Of a stretch of DNA of 64,000 bases, positions 9,011 through 17,203 are shown one piece after another. This DNA is from Leptotrichia hongkongensis (GTDB lineage Bacteria > Fusobacteriota > Fusobacteriia > Fusobacteriales > Leptotrichiaceae). The number at the start of each line of letters is the position of its first letter. Position 1 is the stretch's first letter. A program made the position numbers and the translations under genes. The DNA lies in NCBI RefSeq assembly GCF_007990635.1, contig NZ_AP019846.1:2197074-2261073 (forward strand), written 5' to 3'. The notes under the pieces were generated by a model. The model was not told the origin of the DNA. It made no database searches and worked only from the letters and a program-made list of their open reading frames with translations.

Positions 9011-10225
9011 ATGAAAAAAATAAATTTTATAAAAAAAGAAAATAAAAAATTTGCATTATTGTCAATGTTGTTCTTAATTTTAAGCTGTTCCAACAAAACT
9101 GAAAATAATTCTGAAAATAAAAGCAATACAGCAAATGTTGAACAGCAGAAGACAATTTCCCAGGAAGAACTGCAAAAATATACTAAAAATGCCGTTCAAA
9201 CTCAAGATGCCTTTGTAAGTGTTCATAACAGCGTAAAAGATTCAATTGTAAATATCAGAACTAAAAAGACAGTGACAGTAAATACTTATAACCCATTGGA
9301 AGAGTTGTTATATGGACGTTCTGGAGGACAGGAAAAACGTGAATCAGGATCACTTGGTTCAGGATTCGTTGTTTCAAAGGACGGATATATTGTTACAAAT
9401 AACCACGTTATTGACGGTGCAGACGAAATTTATGTAAAATTCTCAAATGGACGTGAATACCGTACAAAACTTGTAGGAACTTCACCTGAAGTTGACATTG
9501 CCGTACTAAAAATTAATTCAAACGAGACTTTTAAACCATTAGAATTTGCAAATTCGGATCAAGTCCAAATCGGACAGTGGTCAATAGCCTTTGGAAATCC
9601 ATTGGGATTGAACGACTCGATGACAGTTGGAATTGTAAGTGCTGCAGGACGTAGCTCACTTGGAATTGAAGAAATAGAAAACTTTATTCAAACAGATGCC
9701 GCTATCAATCAGGGAAATAGTGGAGGTCCATTAATTGACATAACAGGAAAAGTTATTGGAGTAAACACTGCGATTTATTCACAAAGCGGAGGAAGTGTAG
9801 GAATCGGATTTGCTATTCCAGCAAACTTGGTAATGACGGTAAAAGACTCAATTATTGCAAACGGTAAATTTGAAAAACCATATATTGGAGTATATTTAGA
9901 TAATTTAGATGAAAACAAAGTAAAAGCTCTTAACTTAAAATCATCAAATGGTGTATTCATAGGAAATGTTGTTCCAAATGGTCCAGCCGCAGCTGCAGGA
10001 ATAACTAGAAATGATGTTATTACAGCTGTTGATGGAAAAAGCGTAAACTCTGCAGGTGCATTTGTTGGAGAAATAGCCGCTAAAAAAGTAGGACAAACTA
10101 TAAAATTAACTGTCCTTAGAAATGGACAGTCAATAGAAATACCAGTAAATCTTATAAAAACTCCAAACGCTATTGAGCAGCAACGTATTATACAACAAAG
10201 ACAGCAACAGCAACTTGGAAGATAA
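9011..10225 (+). CDS. htrA: HtrA/DegP-type serine protease, lipoprotein form
   Basis: Envelope quality-control protease, 404 aa. The leader ends LILSC with Cys26 in a lipobox, so the enzyme is probably membrane-anchored rather than freely periplasmic as in DegP. The catalytic triad is visible as His132 (TNNHVIDG), Asp162 (VDIAVLKI) and Ser237 (QGNSGGPL). One PDZ domain follows (about 280-390), as in DegS-like or Gram-positive HtrA, not the two of DegP. The tail is Gln/Arg-rich. It stands alone, with GAGG upstream and a terminator downstream. Confidence 0.94.
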   Translation: MKKINFIKKENKKFALLSMLFLILSCSNKTENNSENKSNTANVEQQKTISQEELQKYTKNAVQTQDAFVSVHNSVKDSIVNIRTKKTVTVNTYNPLEELLYGRSGGQEKRESGSLGSGFVVSKDGYIVTNNHVIDGADEIYVKFSNGREYRTKLVGTSPEVDIAVLKINSNETFKPLEFANSDQVQIGQWSIAFGNPLGLNDSMTVGIVSAAGRSSLGIEEIENFIQTDAAINQGNSGGPLIDITGKVIGVNTAIYSQSGGSVGIGFAIPANLVMTVKDSIIANGKFEKPYIGVYLDNLDENKVKALNLKSSNGVFIGNVVPNGPAAAAGITRNDVITAVDGKSVNSAGAFVGEIAAKKVGQTIKLTVLRNGQSIEIPVNLIKTPNAIEQQRIIQQRQQQQLGR

Positions 10226-10241
10226 TAAAAAAGACGAAAAA

Positions 10242-10273
10242 AGTATCTCAATCATTGATTGGGGTATTTTTTT
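10242..10273 (+). terminator. Terminator of htrA
   Basis: AGTATCTCAATC-ATT-GATTGGGGTATT forms a 12-bp stem with G-U pairs, followed by a run of Ts. Confidence 0.7.
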
Positions 10274-10290
10274 ACAAAATTAAAGCAATA

Positions 10291-10334
10291 AAAAATGGAG
10301 AAAACTCTTTATTGTAAGTTTAACTCCATTTATT
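10291..10334 (-). terminator. Terminator of tpx, convergent with htrA
   Basis: Outer arms AAATGGAG and CTCCATTT, with an inner AAAACT/AGTTTA pairing, form a long hairpin. Read on the minus strand it runs into TTTTTTATT; on the plus strand it is also followed by T-rich sequence, so it may work both ways. Confidence 0.7.
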
Positions 10335-10337
10335 TTT

Positions 10338-10856
10338 TTATTTAGTTAATTCTTTTATTACTTCCAACGCTTTTTCGTAATCTGGATGTTCTCCAACTTC
10401 TTTTACATATTCTACATATTTAATAATTCCGTCTTTATCTACAATAATAGTTCCTCTTGACAATAATCTTAATTCTTTTATTACAAATCCATATTTTGTT
10501 CCAAAATCTAACTCTTTATGGTCTGAAGCCGTTAAAGCGTTTTTTATTCCTTTATCTGCACAATATCTTCCTAATGCAAATGGTAAATCAGCTGAAATTG
10601 TAAGCAATTGAACATCATCTCCAAAACTTGCAGCTTCCTGATTAAATCTAGCCAGCTGTAAAGCACATACTCCAGTATCAACTGATGGAAATACTGCTAT
10701 TACAACAACCTTTCCTTTATAGTCACTTAATTTTACTTCCTTTAGTTCTGGTGATAAAACTGTAAAGTCTGGCGCTACTTCTCCAGCTTTCACTTCTGTT
10801 CCCACAAGAGTTACAGGATTTCCCTTGAATGTTACTTTATTTTTTATTTCTGCCAT
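10338..10856 (-). CDS. tpx: Thiol peroxidase
   Basis: Atypical 2-Cys peroxiredoxin that reduces H2O2 and alkyl hydroperoxides using thioredoxin. 172 aa, the usual size. The peroxidatic Cys64 lies in FPSVDTGVCALQLARFN, and the resolving Cys99 in LGRYCADKGIKNALTASDH, matching the Tpx spacing. It is preceded by AAAGGAG and ends at a convergent terminator with htrA. It is single-gene; about 250 bases of AT-rich sequence with no gene separate it from the ArsR gene. Confidence 0.95.
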   Translation of the reverse strand: MAEIKNKVTFKGNPVTLVGTEVKAGEVAPDFTVLSPELKEVKLSDYKGKVVVIAVFPSVDTGVCALQLARFNQEAASFGDDVQLLTISADLPFALGRYCADKGIKNALTASDHKELDFGTKYGFVIKELRLLSRGTIIVDKDGIIKYVEYVKEVGEHPDYEKALEVIKELTK

Positions 10857-11106
10857 TATTCCTTCTCCTTTACTTTAATAATTATAATTTTTTAATTTTA
10901 AATATTTGTAAATAATTTTTATTACTTTTAAAAGTAAAATACCATAGCTTCATATAAAAACAAAACTTGAATAGAACAACTATAATTGAAGAATTTGTTT
11001 TTAAAATAATTTGATTACAGCTTTTATATTTACAACTATCTACTTTTTGTAATTATAACATATTTAAAATTGTTTGTATAGTAAAATTATTTGATTTACA
11101 AATAAT

Positions 11107-11481
11107 TTATTTCTTTTCTAAAATATGTGTCATCCCTTGTTCCACGATATGCTTTATATGATCGTCTTCCAGCGAGTAATACACAATTTTCCCTTCTTTT
11201 CTATACTTAACAAATCTTCCTTGCTTTAGGACTCTTAGCTGATGTGAAATAGCAGATTGAGTCATTTTCAAAAGATTTGCAATATCGTATACGCACATTT
11301 CTTCTTGAAATAAGGCACTTAATATTCTCATTCTAGTTGTATCTCCTAGTATCTTAAAAAAGTCTGCCAAATCATACACAACTTCCTCTTCTGGCATCAT
11401 TTTTTCGACCTTTTCCACAATATCCTTATGAATAGCCTTTATTTCATAATTTTCATTTTCTTCTTCCAGTATTTTATTCAT
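11107..11481 (-). CDS. ArsR/SmtB-family metal-responsive repressor
   Basis: Winged-helix repressor, about 124 aa. The helix-turn-helix is DIANLLKMTQSAISHQLRVLKQ. The first helix-3 Cys site is degenerate (EEMCVYD rather than ELCVCD). The C-terminal helix has Asp-x-His, then His ten residues later and Glu three on (SLEDDHIKHIVEQGMTHILE), matching the SmtB alpha-5 zinc site D-H-H-E. A longer frame starts at 11505, but the ATG at 11479-11481 has TGGGAGGG directly upstream. No metal exporter is adjacent, so its target is unknown; autoregulation is likely from family behaviour. Confidence 0.88.
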   Translation of the reverse strand: MNKILEEENENYEIKAIHKDIVEKVEKMMPEEEVVYDLADFFKILGDTTRMRILSALFQEEMCVYDIANLLKMTQSAISHQLRVLKQGRFVKYRKEGKIVYYSLEDDHIKHIVEQGMTHILEKK

Positions 11482-11684
11482 TTTCCCTCCCAACTTTTGA
11501 GACATATATTGTTATTATACCATGTATTTAAATAAGTGCAAAATTAGATTTTTTCTTTTACCAACTAAGATAAAAAAAAGTGAAAATTTACTAAAAAATT
11601 GTTATAATGTAACAAGTTACTTTTGTATTTTTACTAAAAAATCTAAATAAAAATGATAATTTTAATAAAACAAGGAGAGACTTT

Positions 11685-12542
11685 CTGAAAAGAAACAAAT
11701 ATAAATTATTAATTTTAGCCAGTATTACGGCTTTTTCTATTATTTCATTTGGATTATCTAACAAAAACATGACCAAAACACCTTCAAAACCTGATACTGA
11801 AGAGGCATCTAAAAAAGCTGGTCTTACAATTTCGAAGGCAGAACTGGATGTTGTAGCTGATAAGATTTTTAAAAATGAAGCCGGTGGAAAAAAAGAAGAT
11901 ATTGTATATTGGAATATCGGAGAAGATTTTCCCTCTCTTGGAATTGGACATTTTATATGGTACAGGGAAGGGCAAAGAGGAAAATTTGCAGAAAGCTTTC
12001 CACAGCTGGTAGCTTATTATAGGGCTCACAATATAAAATTACCTAAGATTATGGAAGAAAATGAATATTCGCCTTGGGCAAACAGAGATGAACTTTTTAG
12101 ACAAAAAAGAATTTTGAACAAAGACATTATTGAATTGACAAATTTTCTTTATAATACGAAGGATGTTCAAGTTTCATTTATTTTTGAGCGTCTTGAAAAT
12201 TCTTTGGAAAAAATGCTTGAAATTGCTGATAATCCAGAAAATGTAAAAAAACAATTTTACCGTGTTGCAAAATCTCCAAATGGTCTTTATCCTTTAATTG
12301 ACTATGTTAATTTCAAGGGAGAAGGAACTACAAGAACAGAAACTTATAAGGGTGATGGCTGGGGACTTCTTCAAGTTCTGGAAAATATGAAAGGGACTGA
12401 AACTGGAAAAGCGGCTCTTATAGAATTTAGCAATTCTGCAAAATTTGTCCTTGAAAGACGTGTAAAAAATTCTGATCCTGAAAAAAATGAAAAAAAATGG
12501 CTAGCAGGATGGTTAAATCGTTGTGATACATATAAAAATTAG
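11685..12542 (+). CDS. Exported lysozyme-like protein, probable CTG start
   Basis: Calling from the first ATG (11769) would lose a clear signal peptide: upstream codons in frame read KRNKYKLLILASITAFSIIS. The only plausible start is a CTG at 11685-11687, with AAGGAG at 11672-11677 and spacing of about eight; there is no ATG, GTG or TTG between it and the in-frame stop at 11610. That gives about 285 aa. The mature N-terminus has IFKNEAGG followed by SLGIGHFIWYREG. A Glu followed by a G-I-G-H segment recalls GH24-type lysozymes, so a murein-active enzyme is possible, but this is inference. It is single-gene with its own terminator. Confidence 0.72.
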   Translation: MKRNKYKLLILASITAFSIISFGLSNKNMTKTPSKPDTEEASKKAGLTISKAELDVVADKIFKNEAGGKKEDIVYWNIGEDFPSLGIGHFIWYREGQRGKFAESFPQLVAYYRAHNIKLPKIMEENEYSPWANRDELFRQKRILNKDIIELTNFLYNTKDVQVSFIFERLENSLEKMLEIADNPENVKKQFYRVAKSPNGLYPLIDYVNFKGEGTTRTETYKGDGWGLLQVLENMKGTETGKAALIEFSNSAKFVLERRVKNSDPEKNEKKWLAGWLNRCDTYKN

Positions 12543-12589
12543 TTTAATCAGTTAAAAATTTTTAAAACAATATTTTATAGATAAATAAA

Positions 12590-12640
12590 TAGTCTAAATT
12601 TTTATATTTAATTTTAATATAAGTTTAGACTATTTTTATT
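12590..12640 (+). terminator. Terminator of the lysozyme-like gene
   Basis: TAGTCTAAA and TTTAGACTA arms, extended by AU pairs, form a long stem followed by TTTTTATTT. Confidence 0.8.
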
Positions 12641-12746
12641 TGTATTTTATTACTTAAAATTCAGTAAAATATATTGTATTTAGAGAATCATTATTTATCC
12701 ATAAAAAAAATTAATAGTAAAAAAATATTTTTATAAATAAATTTGC

Positions 12747-12776
12747 TTGCAAATATTACTATATATAAGATATAAT
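12747..12776 (+). promoter_or_regulatory. Sigma-70-type promoter for the oligopeptide operon
   Basis: TTGCAA at 12747-12752, an 18-base spacer, then a perfect TATAAT at 12771-12776, 36 bases before the first permease ATG. Confidence 0.55.
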
Positions 12777-12811
12777 ATACATATATAAAATTTTAGCGAA
12801 AGGAAGCGAGT

Positions 12812-13789
12812 ATGAAAAATATTTTAAAGTTTTTAATTAAAAGAATCGCAATGGGGCTTGTAACGTTGTGGCTAGTTATTACTATTACATTTTTTCTGAT
12901 ACATATGTTACCTGGTGATCCGTTTCAAAGTGAAAAAGCGATACCACCTAAAGTAAAGGAAAATCTAATGGCAAAATACCATTTGGATCGTCCACTTGGG
13001 GAACAATATGTTGAATATCTAAAAAACATAGCAAAAGGAGATTTGGGAGCATCCATGAAAGTTCGTGGAAGAACTGTTAATGATGTTATTAACAAAAGTT
13101 TTCTGACATCTGCAGATTTAGGAGCAAGATCTATTATATTTGCACTAGCTCTTGGAATTCCGCTTGGAATTATTGCAGCTCTTAAAAGAGGAAAATTTCA
13201 AGATAGGCTTTCAATGATTGTTGCAATAATTGGAATATCTGTTCCAAGTTTTGTATTGGCAGGACTTATGCAGAAGTATTTTGTTGATGTGCATAACGGT
13301 ATTTTAATTGATAAATTTAATCTGCCTCTTGTAAGAATTTTATTATCGGGATGGGACAGACCTGAGAAAAAAATATTGCCAGTTATTGCACTTGGACTTT
13401 ACACAGTAGCATTAATTGCACGTTTATTGAGAGACAAAATGATAGAGGTAATGGGTCAGGATTATATAAGGCTGGCTATTGCAAAAGGAGTAAAACCAAA
13501 AAATATCGTATTTAGACACGCTTTAAGAAATGCAATTTTACCAATTATTACAATAATGGGTCCAACAATTGCAGCAGTTCTTACAGGATCGTTTGTAATT
13601 GAAAAGATGTTTTCAATTCCTGGATTAGGAAAATATTTTGTTGACAGTATCAATGATAGGGATTATACAATGGTACTTGGAGTTACGGTATTTTATGCAA
13701 TATTCCTAATCGTTATGATGATACTTGTAGATATTGTATATGTTTTAGTTGATCCTAAAATTAAACTTGGAAAAGGAGATGAGGTATAG
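12812..13789 (+). CDS. oppB: Oligopeptide ABC transporter permease, OppB/DppB type
   Basis: Inner-membrane permease, 325 aa, with about six membrane segments. B-type landmarks are LIHMLPGDPF near the N-terminus, the motif RLAIAKGVKPKNIVFRHALRNA (EAA loop) and IEKMFSIPGLGKYF. AAAGGAAG precedes the ATG. It is the first gene of an operon oppB-C-(repeat)-D-F followed by four binding proteins. Its stop overlaps the next start by one base (TAGTG). Peptide transport is inferred from the family and the OppA-like partners. Confidence 0.92.
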   Translation: MKNILKFLIKRIAMGLVTLWLVITITFFLIHMLPGDPFQSEKAIPPKVKENLMAKYHLDRPLGEQYVEYLKNIAKGDLGASMKVRGRTVNDVINKSFLTSADLGARSIIFALALGIPLGIIAALKRGKFQDRLSMIVAIIGISVPSFVLAGLMQKYFVDVHNGILIDKFNLPLVRILLSGWDRPEKKILPVIALGLYTVALIARLLRDKMIEVMGQDYIRLAIAKGVKPKNIVFRHALRNAILPIITIMGPTIAAVLTGSFVIEKMFSIPGLGKYFVDSINDRDYTMVLGVTVFYAIFLIVMMILVDIVYVLVDPKIKLGKGDEV

Positions 13790-14754
13790 TGGCAGAAAAT
13801 ATAAAAAAAATTATAACTGAAAATGATTATATCCCAACGCCTGAAGACTTTCAAATTGTAGGTCCTGACACCAATCAAAGCGAAGTAATCTACAAACCAA
13901 GTTTAACATTCTGGCAGGATGGATGGAGAAGATTCAAGAAAAATAAATTAGCTTTGTCATTTTTGGGAATAACTCTTGTTTTCTTATTTTTAGCAATATT
14001 TGGACAAAGTTTGACAAAATATTCTTATAGAGCTCAAGATTTATCAGCTAAATTTTTAAGCCCAGCGAAAGGGCTTGCAAAAGGACATTATTTAGGAACT
14101 GATAATTTAGGACGTGATTTATTTGCAAGACTTTCACAAGGGATAAGAATTTCAATGGAATTATCTTTGATAACAGCTGCAATCTGTGTTGTTTTCGGAA
14201 CAATTTATGGAGCTGTATCAGCATATTTTGGTGGGATTATTGACACGATAATGACTAGAATTGTAGAAATATTATTAATTATTCCATCAATGATTTATAT
14301 AATCTTGTTAATGGTTGTAATGGGAAACAGTGTAAAAACAATAATTATCGCAATGTCTCTTACAAGATGGTTAAATTATTCACTGTTAGTACGTGGAGAA
14401 GTCCTAAAAATAAAGGAAAATGAGTTTGTATTAGCTTCAAAATCACTTGGTGGAAACTTTTTATGGATAACTCTAAAACACTTAATTCCAAATACATTAA
14501 GTGTAATAATAATAAGACTTACAACAGATATACCAAACATTATCTTTACTGAAGCATTTTTAAGTTTCATTGGGCTTGGAGTACCAATTCCACAGGCTTC
14601 ACTTGGAAACTTGGTATTTGATGGTTTCGTAAATATGACTTCGTATCCATATTTATTCATTATTCCATCAGTTGTAATTTCATTAATTACATTGGCATTT
14701 AATATAGTTGGAGATGCTTTAAATGATGCATTAAATCCAAAACTAAGAGATTAA
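13789..14754 (+). CDS. oppC: Oligopeptide ABC transporter permease, OppC/DppC type
   Basis: Permease of 321 aa starting at GTG (13789-13791), with GGAGATGAGG upstream. The N-terminal about 50 residues are cytoplasmic, followed by a first helix and the OppC hallmark YLGTDNLGRDLFARL. The EAA loop is VLASKSLGGNFLWITLKHLIPN. It pairs with OppB to form the channel. The downstream 379-base gap to oppD is unusual inside an Opp operon and is largely filled by a structured repeat. Confidence 0.92.
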   Translation: MAENIKKIITENDYIPTPEDFQIVGPDTNQSEVIYKPSLTFWQDGWRRFKKNKLALSFLGITLVFLFLAIFGQSLTKYSYRAQDLSAKFLSPAKGLAKGHYLGTDNLGRDLFARLSQGIRISMELSLITAAICVVFGTIYGAVSAYFGGIIDTIMTRIVEILLIIPSMIYIILLMVVMGNSVKTIIIAMSLTRWLNYSLLVRGEVLKIKENEFVLASKSLGGNFLWITLKHLIPNTLSVIIIRLTTDIPNIIFTEAFLSFIGLGVPIPQASLGNLVFDGFVNMTSYPYLFIIPSVVISLITLAFNIVGDALNDALNPKLRD

Positions 14755-14842
14755 AAATTTAAAATTTTAAAAATTTTATAAAATTTACTATTCTATAATT
14801 TAATATTATTTTTCTTAATTTCATTTATTTTAGTTTATTTAA

Positions 14843-15014
14843 GCAAGGGTATCAAACGCCATACCCTTGCATCCCCGCTTTACGCAAAACTTTCTTATAA
14901 AGAAAAAATAAAACTCGATTTTGAATATAAGTTATTTTAATACGAATAACCGTATATAATTCAAAATATGTTTCAAAATCTCAAACAGTTATTTTTTCTT
15001 TAACGAAATTTTGC
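14843..15014 (+). repeat. Structured intergenic repeat, copy 1 (5' half only)
   Basis: Begins with a perfect 10-bp hairpin (GCAAGGGTAT / ATACCCTTGC, loop CAAACGCC), then ATCCCCGCTTTAC. A long-range inverted pair follows: 14884-14914 starts GCAAAACTTTCTTATAAAG and 14987-15014 ends CGAAATTTTGC. Copies at 49.4 and 57.6 kb share the loop and flanks but have different, still-paired stem sequences. This copy lacks the second half. It sits between oppC and oppD, where it may affect read-through or mRNA stability. Confidence 0.8.
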
Positions 15015-15133
15015 TTTAATAATTAAATAAAAAAGTTAAATGAATTAAAAATAAATAGAGTTAATAAAGAAAAAGTATTTAGTTATAAAAGTTATGTAAA
15101 AACAATCCATATTAATACAGAGAGGATTAGAGA

Positions 15134-16183
15134 ATGGGAAAAAAATTATTAGAAGTAAAAGACTTGAGTGTTTCTTTTAATACGTATGCTGGAGAAGTTC
15201 AGGCTCTTAGAGGTATTAGCTTTTCTGTGGACCGAGGGGAAACACTTGCAATTGTTGGAGAGTCTGGTTCGGGTAAATCGGTTACCGTACAGACAATTAT
15301 GAGATTAATACCGGTGCCTCCAGGAGAAATAAAAAATGGGGAAATCCTTTTTGAAGGCGAAGATTTAGTAAAGGCTTCCATTGAAAGAATGAGAGAGCTT
15401 CGTGGCGGAAAAATAGGAATGATATTTCAAGATCCTATGACATCGCTTAATCCAACAATTAAAGTTGGAAAGCAGATTATGGAAGGAATTTTGATTCATA
15501 AAAATGTAACAAAGGAAGAGGCAAAGCAGCAAGCCATTGAAATGCTTAGAAAAGTTGGTATTCCTAAACCTGAAGAAAGATTTCATCAATATCCACATGA
15601 ATTTTCTGGAGGAATGCGGCAAAGGGCTGTTATAGCCATTGCTCTTTCGTGTGAACCGGACTTATTGATTTGTGATGAGCCAACAACGGCTTTGGATGTT
15701 ACAATTCAAGCACAAATACTGGATTTGATAAATGAACTGAAAAAAGAATTAAATATTGCCGTAATACTTATAACGCACGATTTGGGAGTAGTTGCTGAAA
15801 CTGCTGACAGAGTGGTTGTCATGTATGCCGGGGAAAAGCTGGAAGAAGCTCCTGTAAGGGAATTATTTAAGAATCCAAAGCATCCTTACACTTGGGGACT
15901 TTTGAAATCTCTGCCAAGACTGGATATGAAAATGGGTGAAAAATTGGCTTCTATTCCAGGAACTCCTCCAGATTTATTAAAACCGCCTGTAGGAGATCCA
16001 TTTGCACCACGTTCTGAATATGCAATGAAAATTGACTATGAAAGAAAACCTCCAATGATTGATTTAGGAAATGGACATTTTGTAAAATCGTGGCTTTATG
16101 TTGACGGTGCTCCAAAAATAAAATCTCCTTTTGAATCAGAGGAATCTGATGAATTACAAAATGAAGGAATGGAGGGGAAATAA
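15134..16183 (+). CDS. oppD: Oligopeptide ABC transporter ATPase OppD
   Basis: 349-aa ATPase, full OppD length. Walker A is GESGSGKS, the signature FSGGMRQRAVIAIAL and Walker B LLICDEPTTALD. The C-terminal oligopeptide/dipeptide extension carries LPRLDMKMGEKLASIPGTPPDL and a PFAPRSEYAM segment. The last is where many family members have a Cys-rich Fe-S motif; here no such cysteines are seen. AGAGAGG precedes the ATG. Its stop overlaps the oppF start (TAATG). Confidence 0.93.
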   Translation: MGKKLLEVKDLSVSFNTYAGEVQALRGISFSVDRGETLAIVGESGSGKSVTVQTIMRLIPVPPGEIKNGEILFEGEDLVKASIERMRELRGGKIGMIFQDPMTSLNPTIKVGKQIMEGILIHKNVTKEEAKQQAIEMLRKVGIPKPEERFHQYPHEFSGGMRQRAVIAIALSCEPDLLICDEPTTALDVTIQAQILDLINELKKELNIAVILITHDLGVVAETADRVVVMYAGEKLEEAPVRELFKNPKHPYTWGLLKSLPRLDMKMGEKLASIPGTPPDLLKPPVGDPFAPRSEYAMKIDYERKPPMIDLGNGHFVKSWLYVDGAPKIKSPFESEESDELQNEGMEGK

Positions 16184-17133
16184 TGTCAGTTAACGAAAAT
16201 AAAAAAGAAAAACTAATAGAAATGAAAAACTTAAAAAAATATTTCCCAATGAAAAAAAGACAAGTCCTAAAGGCTGTGGAAAATGTTACAATGGACATTT
16301 ACAAAGGTGAAATTTTAAGTCTTGTAGGAGAATCAGGTTCTGGAAAAACTACACTTGGAAGAACTGTCAGCAGACTTTATACAAAGACAAATGGAGATAT
16401 TTTATTTAACGGAAAACCAGTAGAATCTTATGGAAGAAAAGAATTTACAAAAAAAGTCCAGATGATATTTCAAGATCCGCAGGCTTCCCTTAATCCAAGA
16501 ATGACTGTCGGAGATATTATTGCTGAAGGAATTGATATTCACAAGCTAGCAAGTTCAAAACAGGAAAGAATGGAAAGAGTTTACAGCCTTTTGGAAATTG
16601 TTGGACTAAATAGGGAGCATGCAAGCCGTTTCCCGCATGAATTTTCTGGAGGGCAAAGACAGAGAATTGGGATTGCAAGAGCATTAGCCGTTGATCCAGA
16701 AGTATTAGTGTGTGATGAGCCAATTTCGGCTCTAGATGTGTCAATTCAGGCACAAGTTGTAAATTTATTAAAGGATTTGCAAAAAGAAAGAAATTTGACT
16801 TTACTATTTATTGCACATGATTTGTCAATGGTAAAATATATTTCAGACAGAGTAGCAGTTATGTATCGTGGAAAAGTAGTAGAACTGGGAACTCCAGAAG
16901 TTGTTTACAGCGACCCTGTTCATAGCTACACAAAGTCTCTTATTTCCGCTGTACCAATAGCAGATCCTGATTTCAAGAAAACATCAAAAATTGATATGGA
17001 TGAATCATATTTAAGAAGTCCAATGGGAGATGCTTCTGAAATAGGTATTATCCCTGAAACTCCTGAATTAACTGAATATAAGCCAGGACACTTTGTGGAA
17101 ACTTCTTTCTTAAAGGAAAAAGGACTTATTTAA
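16183..17133 (+). CDS. oppF: Oligopeptide ABC transporter ATPase OppF
   Basis: 316-aa partner ATPase. Walker A is GESGSGKTTLGRT, the signature FSGGQRQRIGIARAL, Walker B VLVCDEPISALD and the H-loop FIAHDLSMV. The C-terminal oligopeptide extension is present. GGAGGGGAAATA leads to an ATG that overlaps the oppD stop, so the two subunits are translationally coupled. Seventy bases separate it from the first of four binding-protein genes. Confidence 0.93.
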   Translation: MSVNENKKEKLIEMKNLKKYFPMKKRQVLKAVENVTMDIYKGEILSLVGESGSGKTTLGRTVSRLYTKTNGDILFNGKPVESYGRKEFTKKVQMIFQDPQASLNPRMTVGDIIAEGIDIHKLASSKQERMERVYSLLEIVGLNREHASRFPHEFSGGQRQRIGIARALAVDPEVLVCDEPISALDVSIQAQVVNLLKDLQKERNLTLLFIAHDLSMVKYISDRVAVMYRGKVVELGTPEVVYSDPVHSYTKSLISAVPIADPDFKKTSKIDMDESYLRSPMGDASEIGIIPETPELTEYKPGHFVETSFLKEKGLI

Positions 17134-17203
17134 AAAATATTTTAATGTTTCAAAATAATTTATTTATAAAAAATCAAAATTTTAGAAAGGAAATATCAGA
17201 ATT

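Noticed and set aside
14843..15014. Copy 1 repeat as a simple terminator of oppC
   Set aside because: The first hairpin is followed by ATCCCCGC, not a T run, and oppD/F must be expressed with oppB/C; the element also recurs elsewhere with long-range pairing.
12812..17133. Could the second ABC system also be a cobalt/nickel importer?
   Set aside because: OppD is full length and the four binding proteins are OppA-like; no riboswitch precedes the operon. Peptide transport is the simpler reading.
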